Source: Morella rubra (Eukaryota > Streptophyta > Magnoliopsida > Fagales > Myricaceae). Taken from it: a stretch of 64,000 nucleotides of DNA. Position numbers and translations under genes: made by a program. The notes under the pieces are model-generated. The model did not search any database and was not told the origin of the DNA. It worked only from the letters and a program-made list of their open reading frames with translations. Position 1 is the first letter of the stretch. Each line of letters starts with the position of its first letter. The stretch covers positions 1 through 64,000 of the forward strand of contig RXIC02000083.1 of the NCBI GenBank assembly GCA_003952965.2, written 5' to 3'. Shown here in pieces: positions 45,279-58,292 of the stretch.

Positions 45279-47533
45279 GAGAATATAAGATTGTATTGCA
45301 CAGTTGTCGCTAACTGAATCTTATGACTTTATTGCTCTTTTTTTTTGTTCATTACTGGGGTTCTCACTTCTTTGATTCTTGTCAAAGGTGCTCTAATATC
45401 TCTTTAATTTTCAATTAATGTGATTAAAAAACAAAAAGGGAACTACAAAAAGATGAATGGGGTTCCCAGCAAGAACTCTCCAACAAATGTATAGTCTAGA
45501 ATAATGCCCTATAAAACTCTATCCTGAGAGGAGGGCACTTCAAAGGAGATAATATTTGCAGCAGCAAAAACAATAGGTCCCATAGAGGAGTAATAGCAAC
45601 TTAGTAACTTAGTTCTGTACTGCAACAATGGTTAGCAATTAACAATGTTTCTCACTTTTTGTTTTTGTCCTTTTTGGCCATTGGTAGAGAGCTTAAAGAA
45701 ACAAATCTCTTTGCACAAATTATCATTTTGAAGACACACAATTGATATGTGATCTTTAGGTATTTTCTGTGGTGTATGCTCTATTCGAGGATGGAACACC
45801 ACCTGCAATTTTAGAGAGTTACTATAAGTTTGTTTAGACGAAAATGAGGGAGGAAGGTGGGAGGGGAAAAAAGGGAGCGAGTTGTGGTTGAGCTTTTTAC
45901 TTGGTTGTAGGGATATAAAGTGGCATGACTCAATGGAACAAACACAAGATGGACGGACAATAACCTTTGATAGAGCAAGAATAATCACAGATTATGTCAT
46001 GGAATGAAATAGAAGGGCTCAGAGTGGAATAATTGACTGGACCTTACAAACTCAAGGTTTTTTTTTCTCAAGACAGGAACATGATCTACCTTGATAACAG
46101 TTGACTATGATGCCGACATCCATGGGTGATGTACATAAGTATCCCCTTAAACATGTCCATTATCCTAATATTTGTATTAGTAATTGGACCACCATATTGT
46201 ACATAAGCTCCAAACAGATGTTTGGTAAACTTTTCAAAAATCTAACAACTTACCAGTCAAATGATTGAATTTTGCTAAATCATATGAGAGCAATAACTAT
46301 TATGTGATAATACTCAAAACATACTTAAGGGACAAACTGCCTAATGCACACCAAGAAGTAGGTTATATATGAGGGGGGAATGTTATAGGTGGATTTAGAT
46401 GAGGTAGGAGTCTAACTCCTTGGAAAGACTTTGGATTATAATCTAGTCTTACCATTGAAAGGAACATAATAGTTTTCTGGGAAACAAAAATCAGAAAAGG
46501 AAATTTATTTCTTCTCTCTTGAATCGCATTTCAGGGGGAAAAAATCTCCAAAAGCAAACAATCGTATTTATACTCTGAATGGTCAAGATTTCTCCTGGAA
46601 CCAAAGAAGTAGTGACTCAACATCCTGGAAAACTAAGGGCTCAACTAATTTTATAAGGATTCTCTGTAGTAACGACACAAAACAACTGGATGCTTGTAGT
46701 CCTTCCCTCTTGACTTCCATAATCAACATTAGGTGGAAATACTTCTAAATAGATTAGTTGCTTCTCTTCCCATAAGCTTCCTTTATTCTTCTCTTTCAAC
46801 ATAAACTTGGACCATGAGGTTGGGGTGCAATTTTTAAGTATGAGGTTGGGGTGCAATCTATTTCGTCAAGTCCCATGGGCCATGATCACAACTTCACAAG
46901 TCTGTCATGTGTTAATCTCGAAAATTACTTACAAAAAACAAAAACCACAAACTAGAACTTATGGCTAGAAATTGGACAAAATCGCAACAAGAGCTAAATC
47001 ATGAACAAAACTCATGCAATCACACTAATTTAACAAAATTGGAGCTAAAAATCAATAGCATAACAAAATCAAACAAAGCAAATGAAATCGAAGAAAATCT
47101 TGCAATAAAATCAGAGCAATCACAAGAACTAAACCTAGGGCTGAAAGCTGGAAGAAAAAAAACTCGAGAAGAGAGAGGGACTGAGGGATTTGAGGAAGAA
47201 ATGATGTGGCGTGTTTTATTTAAAGATAGGCCCGGTTTGAATGGGCCTAGGTTGACATGCAATTGCCCACACCGAGCATTGGAAACAATTTTCGTAGGGC
47301 CGAGAGGAATTATCTGGACTCCGTAGGGGCGAGATCGAATTGTTTGGTTTTGAAGACGGTATCCAAGGATTGAAAACATCAAAGTAGAAATATTTTTTGA
47401 GTTGTCAAACATAGACTTAGTTTTTCCTATGATTTGTTCACCTGAAAAAGCAAAGAAAAATAAAAGAATTTATGGTACATAGTTTAATTGTATATATCAT
47501 GGTTCGTGTCTTTCTTAGAGTGCTAGCTCATAC
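45279..47533. other. Gene-poor region
   Basis: No gene was recognised. A 121-codon plus-strand frame at 46961-47326 is Lys/Glu/Asn-rich with no recognisable domain. 'atgaggttggggtgcaat' is repeated at 46814 and 46839. Confidence 0.35.
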
Positions 47534-49155
47534 CACTACTAGAAATTTGACATTTAGTGACGAAATTCTCAGTGACAAACTTTTAGTGACGAAATGCTAT
47601 TTTCGTCACTAAAAACAGACTTTTTGTGATAAAAATATTTTTCGTCACAAATTTCATTACTAAAGGTCTTACGTGTGACGAAATACAATTTTCAACACTA
47701 AAAGTTAATTTTTTTGTGACAAAAATTTTTGTCACAAGGTGATCAATCGGTTAATCGACAATCGATCGCCCCTTTTATGACGAAACGCACTGTCACTAAA
47801 TGCAAAGCGTTTTGGCGACGAAATTCTATTGTCGCCACAACAATCGATCGACAGATATAAACTGATTGACGGTTAAAAGACGTGGCTTTGCTAAGTGATT
47901 GATCGTATCATACAACCAATTGATCAGTCAGCTTAACCGTTAGGAAATGTGAAGCGCGATCGATCGGTAAGCGTAACCGTCAAATGTAACGAAGCATTGA
48001 TCGATCGGTGTTGCAACGAATGGAAGTGTGCCACGTGTTACATAAGAACGATTGATCGCTACATCATGCTGATCGATCGTGAGCGTAAGCGTCACTTTTT
48101 TGAACCGTCGTTCGATCATTGAGGTAGCGATCAATTATTGTTTTCAACAAATGGTAGAGTGCCATGTGCTGAAAAAACAAGTTATCTATCGATCGGCGCA
48201 AAGGATTATATGAAACCTCCGAATTCATTTTTTCCAATTATCTCTCCACAAATTCTCACAAATCCTCTCAATTTTCAATGAGCCATTTCGTGCTGTAATG
48301 TCCTCCAAAGTGGTGAAATCTTCCCTCGTTGTCATCTACATCAAAGGTACGTAGTTACGTTGTTTTTTAAGCGGTTTTAAATTCGTTTTTAGTTTAGTTT
48401 TTTTACTTTGCTATATAATCCATTTAGGTCTATAAAATATATTTATTTTAGTGTTAATGTATATTTTAGGAGTTTAGGATTGTTTAAGGATCGATTTAGG
48501 GTGATTTTAGGCATGTTTTCGATTATTATAGGATCTGTGTGATTTTTTTTTTTTTGCCATCGTCCTGCACCGATCAATCACCTCTTCAAGGTGATCATCG
48601 GTATGTAGTTGCTAAGACACGATAGATCGGCTAAGCCGATCCATTGTGCTGTTATATTTGGAACCAATCGATCCTGTATTGTGCAATCGATCGTCCCAAA
48701 AACTGTGCATTTCGATTTGTAGACGATCGATCGCATGTGGGACTGATCGATCGAACCCTAATACTGTGCGTTTTAACCGTCATGAGCGATCAATCGCTTA
48801 TACCAAAGTGATCAATCGGTAAGCTTAATTTGAAACGTATCGTTTTCACTAAGTAGCGATCAATCGTCTGAGTGGGATCGATCGCTTGTGTAATACTGTG
48901 CGTTTTGTTGCATGGACGACCAATTGTCTATGCAATAAAATGCATCGTTTTACATGTTGTGATCGATCGGTCTACTTGACCGATCGATCATTAAATTGTG
49001 TGATCGACTGCACATGTCATCGATCGATTAGTATTTTCCAAACGCACAATTTTGATTATACGATCGATCGGAGATTTAGGCGATCGATAGTTGGAATTTG
49101 CAATGGATCACCATTTTGTTACAGCTTCTTTAATATTTTAATTGTTATTGTGATT

Positions 49156-50060
49156 TGTTAGCCCAAGGTTGTTTTGCAAACAATCTAATTTGATTTTGAT
49201 GATAACAAAAAATTCTAAGTGCTTTGAAGACTTTTTTATTTTACTTTGTCAAACCATTTTTCTAAAATGTATTTCAAAGGATTGGGGTTATCTCACTAAA
49301 ATATTTAAGCGTACTTGAACACCATTACACAAGTTGATAGATCAATTTTTCATATTTAGGTGTTTAAATGTTGAAATATTTGTGGAACAAATTTTCTCTT
49401 CAGCATTGAATATGTGACACATTGCATGCTCCCAAGACAAAATTTCAGACCAAGTTTTTGGTGTTGACAACCCAGACAACAATTCCAGACCAAGTTTTCA
49501 TGGTGTCGACACATTGAAGACAAGTGTTGACATATTGCACAGACACCCGAGACAACATTGCCAAACTAAGTTTTAATGTGTCAACACATGGAGACTATGT
49601 GTCGACACATGTTGCGATTACGCAGATTTCCTAGAACATCGCCAGCTCATTTAAAAAGCTTTAAAATGACTTTGGTACCCTTCTGACGGCACTTTTGAGC
49701 TACTTGAAGACTGTTGAAGTCCTAGGGGCTACAAATAGAACGAGATGGAGAGAGAAAGTGTGGGTTGTATCATCTAAAGAGAGAAATTGCTAGATCCAAA
49801 AAAATCATCTGCTGAATCTTTCAAGACCAAAGCTTTTATTGTTGAATCTTGTTCTCTTGCTCATCATTAACGACCTAGCCTTCAAAGAGAGAGAAATTTC
49901 TTGAAAAGAGACAACACACTTACAAATTTCTTACCCTAGCTTCTAGAGAGAAAGTGCTTTGAAGAAGAGAGAAGAACGCACCTACCAAGAAAGCTTGTGC
50001 TCCCACCTGCCAAACTTTAGCTTTCCTTTGAGAATCTTATTTTCTTGCACTTTATTTTGG
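49156..50060 (+). mobile_element. Partial Copia-like LTR inserted in the second CACTA copy
   Basis: It starts TGTTAGCCCAAGGTTG within CACTA sequence ('attgttattgtgatt' continues the 9990-10010 type sequence). It has 'ttgattttgatgataacaaa', several 'tgtcgacaca' boxes (49530-49610), and 'aggggctacaaatagaacgag' as a possible TATA region near 49725. This is the same family as the minus-strand copy at 44540-45278. The 3' limit is uncertain. Confidence 0.6.
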
Positions 50061-50522
50061 GGCGATTTAGTTCGTTTTGGTATGGATTTCATGTAAGAGG
50101 TAATTTACTCGACCTACACTACCATTTAGGAAGATTTTGTTGGTTATTTGATATTTTTTGATCTGGGTATTTATGGGTATTGTGAATATGATTTATGATA
50201 ATTAGAGCTTATTAGGGTGTTTATAATATGTACATTGGAATGGGTCTTGCATGAGAATGATTTATGAGTGATTTGAGCATGGATTTGAGTGTGTGGAGAG
50301 GCTAGGCATGTTTTTTTCGATTTGTGTTAAATGGCGATTGATCGCCTTTTGTGTCGATCGATTGTCTAGAAGATGGAAGACATTCGATCGATCGTCTTTG
50401 TGTTAGACGATTGATAGTTTGTTAGATGGACGACAGAAAATCGATCCTTCTCGTTTTAGGCGATCAATCGTCTGTACTTACCGATCGATCGACAATAATA
50501 CCGATCGAACGGTGTTTAAGGC

Positions 50523-50760
50523 AGATGTTGATTATTGATCATGAGTAGTATTTATACTCTTTAAATGTTTGATTATTGAAGTGCTTGAGTTCTGAAATGA
50601 ATCATGAAGTTTGAGAAGATTGGAGATGATTATAGGAGTGTTTTTTTTATTATTGATGTGTAGTATTTGAGCTATTTACATGTTTGATTATTGAAGTGCT
50701 TAGTTCTGAAAATGAATTATGAAGTTTGAGAAGCATGGAGAATGATTATAGGAGTGTTTT
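50523..50760. repeat. Tandem duplication, about 118-bp unit, two copies
   Basis: 50523-50640 and 50641-50760 share 'atgtttgattattgaagtgctt', 'atgaagtttgagaag' and 'atgattataggagtgtttttt' in the same order with scattered differences. Confidence 0.75.
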
Positions 50761-51049
50761 TTACTTGTTTTACTTAGGTTTATTTTTTGGCATATAATGT
50801 GTGTAACCTTAGACCCGTTTAAGGTTAGGACGCGATAAATATGCTTTTATTGCGTAATAACCCTTGAATTGTCCAAAATATGGACAGTTTGAGATTGTGG
50901 ATTCGGGGTTGGACGAGTTTGGTACTTGTGTCCTGTCCAGTCTTAGAGGAAGTTTAGTATCATCTACCTTTTATCTTTTGGGTATACTACTTGCATTTGT
51001 ATATGACATCATACAACTATCGTTGATGACGTCTACCCTCAACTCTGGT

Positions 51050-51500
51050 GTGATTTAGAAGGAAGACTTACATTGAAATTGAAGTATATTCCAAATATTG
51101 GTAAGAATCGGGATATGTTTGGGATTAACGCGCAGTTTAGCCTTCATCAAATTTAACTACACAATCTTCTAATCTACAACACCAGCTAGCGAAGGCAATG
51201 GATGAGATAGAAGCGATGAGAGTTGCTAGAGAAAAATACTTGCAAGAATTTACGAAGAAGCAAGCTGAGATGGAGGCCACGCTGAGGACCACCGTGAGGA
51301 GCAGTGGGTGGAGCAAGAGCGCATTCAGTTGGAGCAGAAGAAGCGTATGAAAAAGGAGCAAGAGCACATACGAAATGAGCAAGAGGGCTTACGGGCAAAA
51401 ATATCAAATGAGCTAGAGAAGAAAATGTCCTCTGCATTAGAGAAGAAAATGAGCGACATGTCAAAAGACTATTCAGCCAGTTTGGGGCTCAGGTAGATGC
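51050..51500 (+). pseudogene. Gene 2 tail (Ptta/En-Spm coiled coil) of the second CACTA copy
   Basis: The sequence follows 12960-13450 of the right arm with scattered substitutions. Fragments of the coiled coil (51308-51496: ERIQLEQKKRMKKEQEHIRN, then EKKMSSALEKKMSDM) are readable. Upstream, 51180-51300 matches the KARDEIEAMRAAREK block. It lacks the extra C seen in both palindrome arms near the KKQAEME junction, and is shorter by some coiled-coil repeats. All upstream exons of gene 2 are absent here. Confidence 0.75.
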
Positions 51501-52385
51501 ATGTATATTGTAATAGCTTTGTGATTATGTATTATTAAGATGTTATTTTCGATTTAATTATGGATCATTATTTATTATTATTGATGTTCATTAATGTGAG
51601 TATTGTATTGTTATTGTAATAGTACGTGTTATATAATATTTTCTATTATTATTTTTTTAAAAAATAAAACTGATTTTGTTATTACCGTTTGATCGGCAAT
51701 TCCAGCAATCGAACGGTTATTGTGAAAACGATTGATCGTGAATACCACTATTCGATCGCCAATATTAAAACGCCTAAAATAATGATCGATCAGTAACATA
51801 ACTGATCAATCGACTCCGTGCAAGCAATCTGTCGGTATTATAAGTGACCGATCGTTGGAGAAATAGCCGGTCGATCAATCATTATGTAACACCGATCCAT
51901 CACTTAGAAAATAATTGTTTCATCGCTAAAATAACCAACCTATTGGTTTTAATACAACGATCGATCATCCAACTCAATTGATCGATCGGTTAGACAAACA
52001 CGTCCGATTGGTGGTACTGAAACAATCAATCATTTCCTTCATAGAATTTGATCGGTTATATGTATCGATCGATCAGTAATATGTATTTATCGATCGTCAT
52101 TACTTACCGTTCAATCATCTGAAAATTCGCAATCAATCGGACTTTTTCCCGATTGATCAGTTCAAAATAAAAGTCTGATCGATCACGGATCCACCCAATC
52201 AATCACTTCAGTTTCATCGACCAATCGGTATAATTACCGATCGATTATTAGATTTAGTGACTAAAATTTCCGTCACTAAAAACTATTAGGGACGAAATTC
52301 GGGTTTCATCGTGAAATACATTTTTGTGACGCTCATATGTTGACAAACCTCGTGACGTAATTTAACTTTTAGTGATGATAATGGA

Positions 52386-53425
52386 AAAATCACCAGGAGC
52401 CAGAGCCGATCAGACCAAAAAGGAACAAAGAACAAAAGTCAAATAACTATGCCTAAGTCAGATGAGAGTTTAGTATATAAGAAGTAATTAAGCATGAAAA
52501 CTATGAAAGAGAATACCTAGCAATTTATATGGAAAGGGATTAATTCTAAGGGGAGTTTGATACTGTAGAGCAATGGGACTAACATGGAGAGATTAATTTC
52601 CCTTTATGCGAGCCGAGGGCCCTCCATTTTGTGCAAGCCGGGTTAGACTACAACTGGGCTTAGTATATTTCTGATGTGCTGGCCAATGTCACGCCCATGC
52701 AGTACTCACCCCCTAGGCTCTCCTATAAATGGAAGCACACAAGCTTACATAATGATAACCTATAAATGCTTTAAAAAGCTTAGTGCGAAATTTAGTGAAA
52801 TAAGTATATTAAGGAAGGAAAAGTTTCACATGTGCCCATTATTATAACTTATCTTTTAAATATTAAATAGCTATATTAAACAGAATAAACAAGACATCCA
52901 ATCATAATGGCCCATCAAGTGATAAAATTTTATGTCAATTTTTTTTAGTGTTAAATGAGTTATAAGATTGTTGGAAAGTTTTTGAAAAATGAGAACACAC
53001 GTTTAAGATTTTAATGTCAATTATTTGCAAGTAAATTTTTAATTAAATGGACTGCAGGGAGCTTAATAGGAATGCCGTGGGAAGGAAAATTCCAAATGAG
53101 TTGCGCAATTTAAATGAAAAACCTTGTGAGCATGGATTTTTATAAAAACATATTCGAAAACATTTTTTGTTAATGTGAGTTTTATTGACTTTTGGGATTT
53201 TTGGTTATAGTACATGATAGTTTAACCTTTATATGTAGGATCCAATAAAGTCCATAAATACATTTCGGTAACTCAAATCCTGCATGTGTGCCATGCATTT
53301 GATCACGACGATAATGATGGGCATGATTTGTTCGTCGGATTAAGTTCTGCGATGATATAATTTACATGGAAAATTTTAATTATGTTATTCTGTTTTGAAG
53401 TTCAATTTTTGGTTATTAGAAGTCA
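52386..53425. other. Intergenic, nothing recognised
   Basis: AT-rich sequence without supported genes. It separates the degraded CACTA end from further CACTA-like dyads at 53430. Confidence 0.35.
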
Positions 53426-53625
53426 TCTTTTGGGGACGAATTCGTCACTAAAAATTTATTTTTTGCGACAAAAATTAACTTGTCACCAATTTCACTACTA
53501 AAGTTTTTATTTATAATGAAATTTGAATTTTGTCACAAAAGGTCAATTTTTAATGACAAAAGTTTCGTCACAAAAAGAAATTAAAAAAAATTAGTGACGA
53601 AATTGTTCGTCCCTAGAAACAAGAG
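53426..53625. mobile_element. CACTA-like terminal dyads (fragment)
   Basis: Clustered 'gacgaattcgtcactaaaaatt', 'gtcacaaaaggtcaattttt' and 'ttagtgacgaaattgttcgt' resemble the sub-terminal part of the two CACTA elements here. Downstream (53905-54010) the sequence can be read as a short charged coiled coil (QQREQHDEYAERQMLKQLQH), perhaps the tail of another accessory gene. No complete terminus was found. Confidence 0.4.
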
Positions 53626-54010
53626 GCGTTCCTGATGAAATTATTCGCCACCACTCCCATGTGTTAAATAATTGATAATTTTGCTTTCTTCCATGAATTT
53701 TCTGCTTTGTTGTCTTAGCAGGCCCATCGGTGCTGCTTGTTAGGGTTCATCTGTGCCCAAACTAATTTGTCCTACTATCAATCATCCAGCTGCCTGTTCG
53801 TGATTGAGTTTTTTGTTTCTCTTTTCTTGCAGTTCCTTCTACATGCTTTCCAACGCCCTACATTAAAGGTATTCATTTGGACATAATAGGATTTATGGGC
53901 GAGGCCACTGGAGGATAGATTTTGACAACAACGAGAGCAACATGATGAGTACGCAGAAAGACAAATGCTAAAGCAACTTCAGCATATCTTGGCACAGGTT
54001 TCCCAAATAG

Positions 54011-55496
54011 AGTTACATGATTTTATTACTAGTTGTGAGGTTTTTTCTTTAATTTTGATTTTGTTAATGGTTTTGGACTTACATATACCTATGTACATTA
54101 TCTATGTTTTGGATTTGTCTCGCATATTGACACTTTTTTTTCTAGCTTTTGAAATTGTGTAAAACTTTGCTATTTCGCATTTCATTTGTGTGTTGAGAAT
54201 GTTATCATATGCTACAATTATGTGTTGGTATTGTGATATTTTTATCATGGGGTATAAATGTGCTACAATTTGAATTTTTGCAAATATGAATCAAGTTATA
54301 AAAAAGCAATGGAACGGTATTTAGTATTATTTTCCCCTAGTTATAAATTACTTTCCTCACAAAAAAAATTAATAGTCACTAATTCTTTTTTGGCAATGGT
54401 GTTGCACATTTGCGACATGTATAATTGATCGCCGGTGTTGTTTTACAACTCAAATTAGAGGTTACTGTTTTTAGATACCAATACTATTTGCAACTTGTGC
54501 AATTCGTCAATTATGCTAGCTATATTGAGTATCATTATTGGTTGCAAAAATAAACTTTAGTGACATACTCTATTCGTAATTCTTATTAACTTGTGCGACC
54601 AAGTTATTCGTTACTATGTGACTATGTCTAACAACTACTACAGATAAATTGGTAGGCCTTCTATCTACGAAATTGGTTGGACTTCATCATCGATATACCT
54701 TATTACTATATTCAATGAATAGCAACAAAGTATTTTTATCGTCGCTAAAAATCTCTATTGACACTTTATTTGCGAAAACGACCTTCGTATATGGTTGCTG
54801 GAACATTTTGACAACTAAATTCTGTGTATTTACTGACAACGGTTTCTAAAGAGCAAATTTGTAATTTTTAAAAAAATCATACTTATGAATTGTAAATGTA
54901 CACTTCACCTTTATCCCAATTAAATATTATAGGCATTGAGGCTGCCAATTCAAGGGAGGATACCAAATACTTGCAAAACCGGTAGGGGCAGCCCACTGTT
55001 TCCGGTTGTGAGAGTTGCTTTTTCAAGAGCAGCTCGGCCGATCCTAACCAAGTCTTGCATGGGACAAAACTCGAGATAAAAGAAAAAAGAATGGCGCGTG
55101 CTAGACGCAGACAAGCGTTTCTGGCAGGGAACAAATCTAGAGAAGAGATTTGCATGAAGATGCGATATCAAATACTTCCCCCTAGATGCTGTCAACATGA
55201 CCTCCTTCCACTTGGATATTTGTAAAATAAGACAGAGACCTGCCTTAATCAGCTGGTGCCAAAAAGTCTCCCCAAGCTTGATTGCTTCATTTGGAGTTTT
55301 CAGCACGATATTTTACACAAGTCTTGAGTCTCCAACCGATTTACTAAACCACACGTTTTCTGGGGTAAAAGAAAGAAAGAACACTGACATAACAACAGCA
55401 CTTTCATGCATTTCTGGGAAATTACACTCAGTTTTCCAAAACAGTGAAGAAAAGTCAAAACCGGCCCCTCAAATGCCCCTTTGGACCAGATGATGG
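54011..55496. other. Downstream region of PME gene 2
   Basis: No gene was supported. Short frames on both strands at 54883-55500 overlap each other and show no domain; part of this stretch should be the 3' UTR of PME gene 2. Confidence 0.35.
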
Positions 55497-57422
55497 TCAA
55501 ATCCCATCATTGTAAGGAAATGAAGTGGAGTCCAACCAGGCATCGCTAGTGATGAACTCCGACACCGTGAAATTATATGCATCCGAATAATCCATTACGT
55601 GATACCCTGGCCAAGTAACTCGGCCATCCGTTGATGAACCAGGTCCGTAGTTCTTGTACTCTCCGTAATACAAAGTATCTAAGCCTTGATCGTCGGACCA
55701 CTTGGTCCACCCAACGTGGTCAATGAAGTCACCAATGTACGACTCCAGGTAGACCGTCCGAGAGTATACCCTCCATGGCCTGCCAAGGTAGCTCTTGACT
55801 CTGCTGGAGTTGGACCGCAAATCATCAGCAGCAACGACCGAACAGTTCTGAATGGAGATTCCAGTGTTCTCATCCAGGGTGTCGCGAGACTGTGCTGTGA
55901 CCACAGTGAATTGGCCCGGCATTGGCATTCTAGCCATGATGTTACACCCCTGGAATACCACAGCCGCGTTCCCGAATATGAAATCTATGGTCCCGGATAT
56001 GTCACACTCCCTGTAGAATTGTCGAAAGGAATGGACATACAATGTGTCCTGGTAACCATTGATGGAGCACCTGTACAAAGCGTCCAAGTCCGCATTTACT
56101 CTCAAGGCAACCGCCTGATGTTTCTGTGGACCAGCTCTGTTCTCGATTGTGATGTCCCGGGCCAGAAAGCCATCGCCAGACACCGCTGACATTTGTTCAA
56201 GTTGCATGTCAATTTTATATTATATCTTGATGATGTATAATATTTGAACCTTAAATTAATCTCAAATCACCAGAAAATAACTATATTGCAGTCTCATCTG
56301 GTGTTTTGAACTTTGCTCAATCAAATTGCTCGAACTTAAAAGAGGGGGTTTTATATATATGCAAAGATATAGATCATCACCCGTACTTTAAAGTTCATGC
56401 ATAAAGTAATGAGGAGAGGAATTAAATAGAAGGCAGTGGAGACCAGATTGAAAGAAAATAATAAAATGGATTGAATTTACTTTACCAAGGGTTGCAGATC
56501 TGAAAGTGGTCCAGCCATCGTCCACACTTCTGCTACCAACAATGAAAGTGACATCACTTCCATCTCCAAGCAGAACGATGTTGGGCTTGTAACTTGGGAT
56601 TTCTACGTTTTCTGCATAAATCCCTTCTTTAACATATATAATTGTCCTATCATCGAAACTATTATTTGGAGCAAAGTTGATAGCATCAGTGATGGTGGTG
56701 AAATTTCCGGTTCCATCTGCAGCCACCGTGAGAACCAGGCTTGGATTATACTCCTCCCCATCTGAGCTCTCAAGTATACGGCTATTTTCCCTGGACATCC
56801 ACTTTGGAACAGCCATGAGGCGCCGATTCTTACGCCCTGTTTGAGGCCATTTCCTGGGTAGAATTGAAAGGCAATTGCTCACATGCTTATAAGCGTTATT
56901 TATGGAGTTCACAAGGATTGGCTTGAACGAACCCGATGCTGAATCCAGGCCTTCCAAGCATGTGTTCTTGTTTGTTAGTGCCGCGCTGAGATACGCCCTT
57001 ATTGCATCTGCAGCCTGCTTTCCGTGGTTGGCTTCTTGCATTCGGGACGCCGATCTTTTCAAGGCAGACAACGTAATCTGGTGAAGTTCCTCGCAGTCTT
57101 GGATGGTTCCTTTTTGCTTCTCGATGATATTTGAATATCTGACATTCGAGAACGTACTAGAGAGCTTTAGAGATTCTGACAAAGCGGTTTGGAGGGTGTG
57201 CAGAAGGTAGATAATGATATTTGGACTGATATTAACTGATATGGAGAGCTTCAATGTGTCAAAGCAGACATCCGGGTAAGGTGTGACCTTGCAGAGGGAT
57301 CTTACCGACGACAACTGGGACTGCAGAGAAGTTGTGGAAGAAGGAGAAGAGTTAAGAGCGGATGCTCGTGAGAGGAAAACCGCGGAGAGGAGCAGGAACA
57401 GTTTCAGAGCTGAGGAAGCCAT
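55497..57422 (-). CDS. Pectin methylesterase with N-terminal inhibitor-like pro-domain (type I PME), gene 2
   Basis: Two exons: 57422-56486 and 56185-55497, separated by a 300-bp GT..AG intron, giving 541 codons. Residues 1-23 (MASSALKLFLLLSAVFLSRA) form a signal peptide. The PMEI-like domain (about 40-190) has LCKVTPYPDVCFDTL and the later Cys residues. NRRLM before KWMSREN is a likely subtilase processing site. The catalytic domain carries QAVA, GYQDTLY, DFIFGNAAVVFQ and LGRPWRVYSRT. The protein is expected to be secreted to the wall and remove methyl esters from pectin. An upstream in-frame ATG at 57449 would add MVCLTKSTF before the signal peptide and is less likely. It shares only the family motifs with gene 1, and its single intron falls at the conserved PME position ('ATLG|'). 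Confidence 0.93.
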
Positions 57423-58284
57423 GAAGGTTGATTTGGTGAGACAAACCAAAGACTGACATGGAGATTAAAAAGGCCTTAATTGCTACTGGCCCTAGAATAA
57501 TGACATTATTCGAAACATAAAGCTGCATGGTTTTCTGGTACCAGTTACGAATTGGATTACACGGACTTCAAGAGCAACGGGTTAAGGATAATGACAATTT
57601 TATGCGTCTTTACTCTTTCACGGGAAATAGGTGGAGATTGTCTTGTCAAATACTTGGACGATAGAGAGGGCGGTGGACATGTTACTTCAATTTCTATTAT
57701 CTGGTTATTTTTATGGTTCACTCAATCATATATATTGATAGTATTTGGCTGTTTTCTCTGCTAATCTCTTAGCTAAATCGTTAAATTCTTCAACTTTAAT
57801 GGACGACTGGTAATATGGATGTAAAGAAAAAGACAAAGAAATGAAATTTTGAATTATTTATTCATCTATTTGCTTGCCTTTTTGAGGTTTCTATGGTCAC
57901 GGGTGATGGGTGGAGGAAGGTCCTGTTCTAGATTTCTGCAGAACATGTCCTTATGGGCTAGTCGAGTCCTGTCAGGGAGCATGACTGAGTCAAGTCTTTT
58001 CTGCTTATCTTGGGAGAGTTTTAACTGAACAATTTCCTTCTTTTTTCTGAAGTGTATCTGCTTAAGCAGAAAACGCCACTTGCTAGTTGCTAGACAAGAG
58101 TTTACACAGAAGGAAGGAAGGAAACGGGGAAGGTCGAAAAGAAAGGAAAAGAACTGATAGAGAAGGGAAGGAAATAGGCATGGATGGAAACAGAGGTCTA
58201 AGATTCGAATAGCCAAAACTCAAGATCTCATGTATGCCGGCCTTGTAAGATGGAGAAAATAGGTCATGATGGGCGTGAAGGAGC
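57423..58284. other. Upstream region of PME gene 2
   Basis: This contains the promoter of PME gene 2 (minus strand), with no clear TATA box. A 116-codon minus-strand frame at 57866-58216 has no recognisable domain and is left uncalled. Confidence 0.35.
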
Positions 58285-58292
58285 TTAGTACC

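Larger units (their letters stand above)
47534..52385 (+). mobile_element. Second CACTA copy, decayed, with intact 5' organisation
   Basis: It starts CACTACTAGAAATTTGAC at 47534, after TAC. TTTAGTGACGAAA-type dyads and GATCGATC-type motifs (47740-48200) follow, then a segment at 48290-48460 matching the palindrome spacer, an inner motif array (48570-49110), an inserted LTR (49156 onward), a gene-2 tail (51050-51500), an outer motif array (51690-52250), and dyads to about 52385. The order matches the right half of the palindromic element but has its own different 5' side. The right terminus is degraded and no CTAGTAGTG end is visible. Confidence 0.75.

Noticed and set aside
46961..47326. 121-codon plus-strand reading frame
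   Set aside because: Low-complexity Lys/Glu/Asn composition, no recognisable domain, and an overlapping frame of similar length on the other strand.
54883..55493. Overlapping frames on both strands next to PME gene 2
   Set aside because: They overlap one another, lack domains and lie where the PME 3' UTR is expected.
57866..58216. 116-codon minus-strand frame upstream of PME gene 2
   Set aside because: No domain, unusual Phe/Leu-rich start, and no gene-like context; most likely chance.
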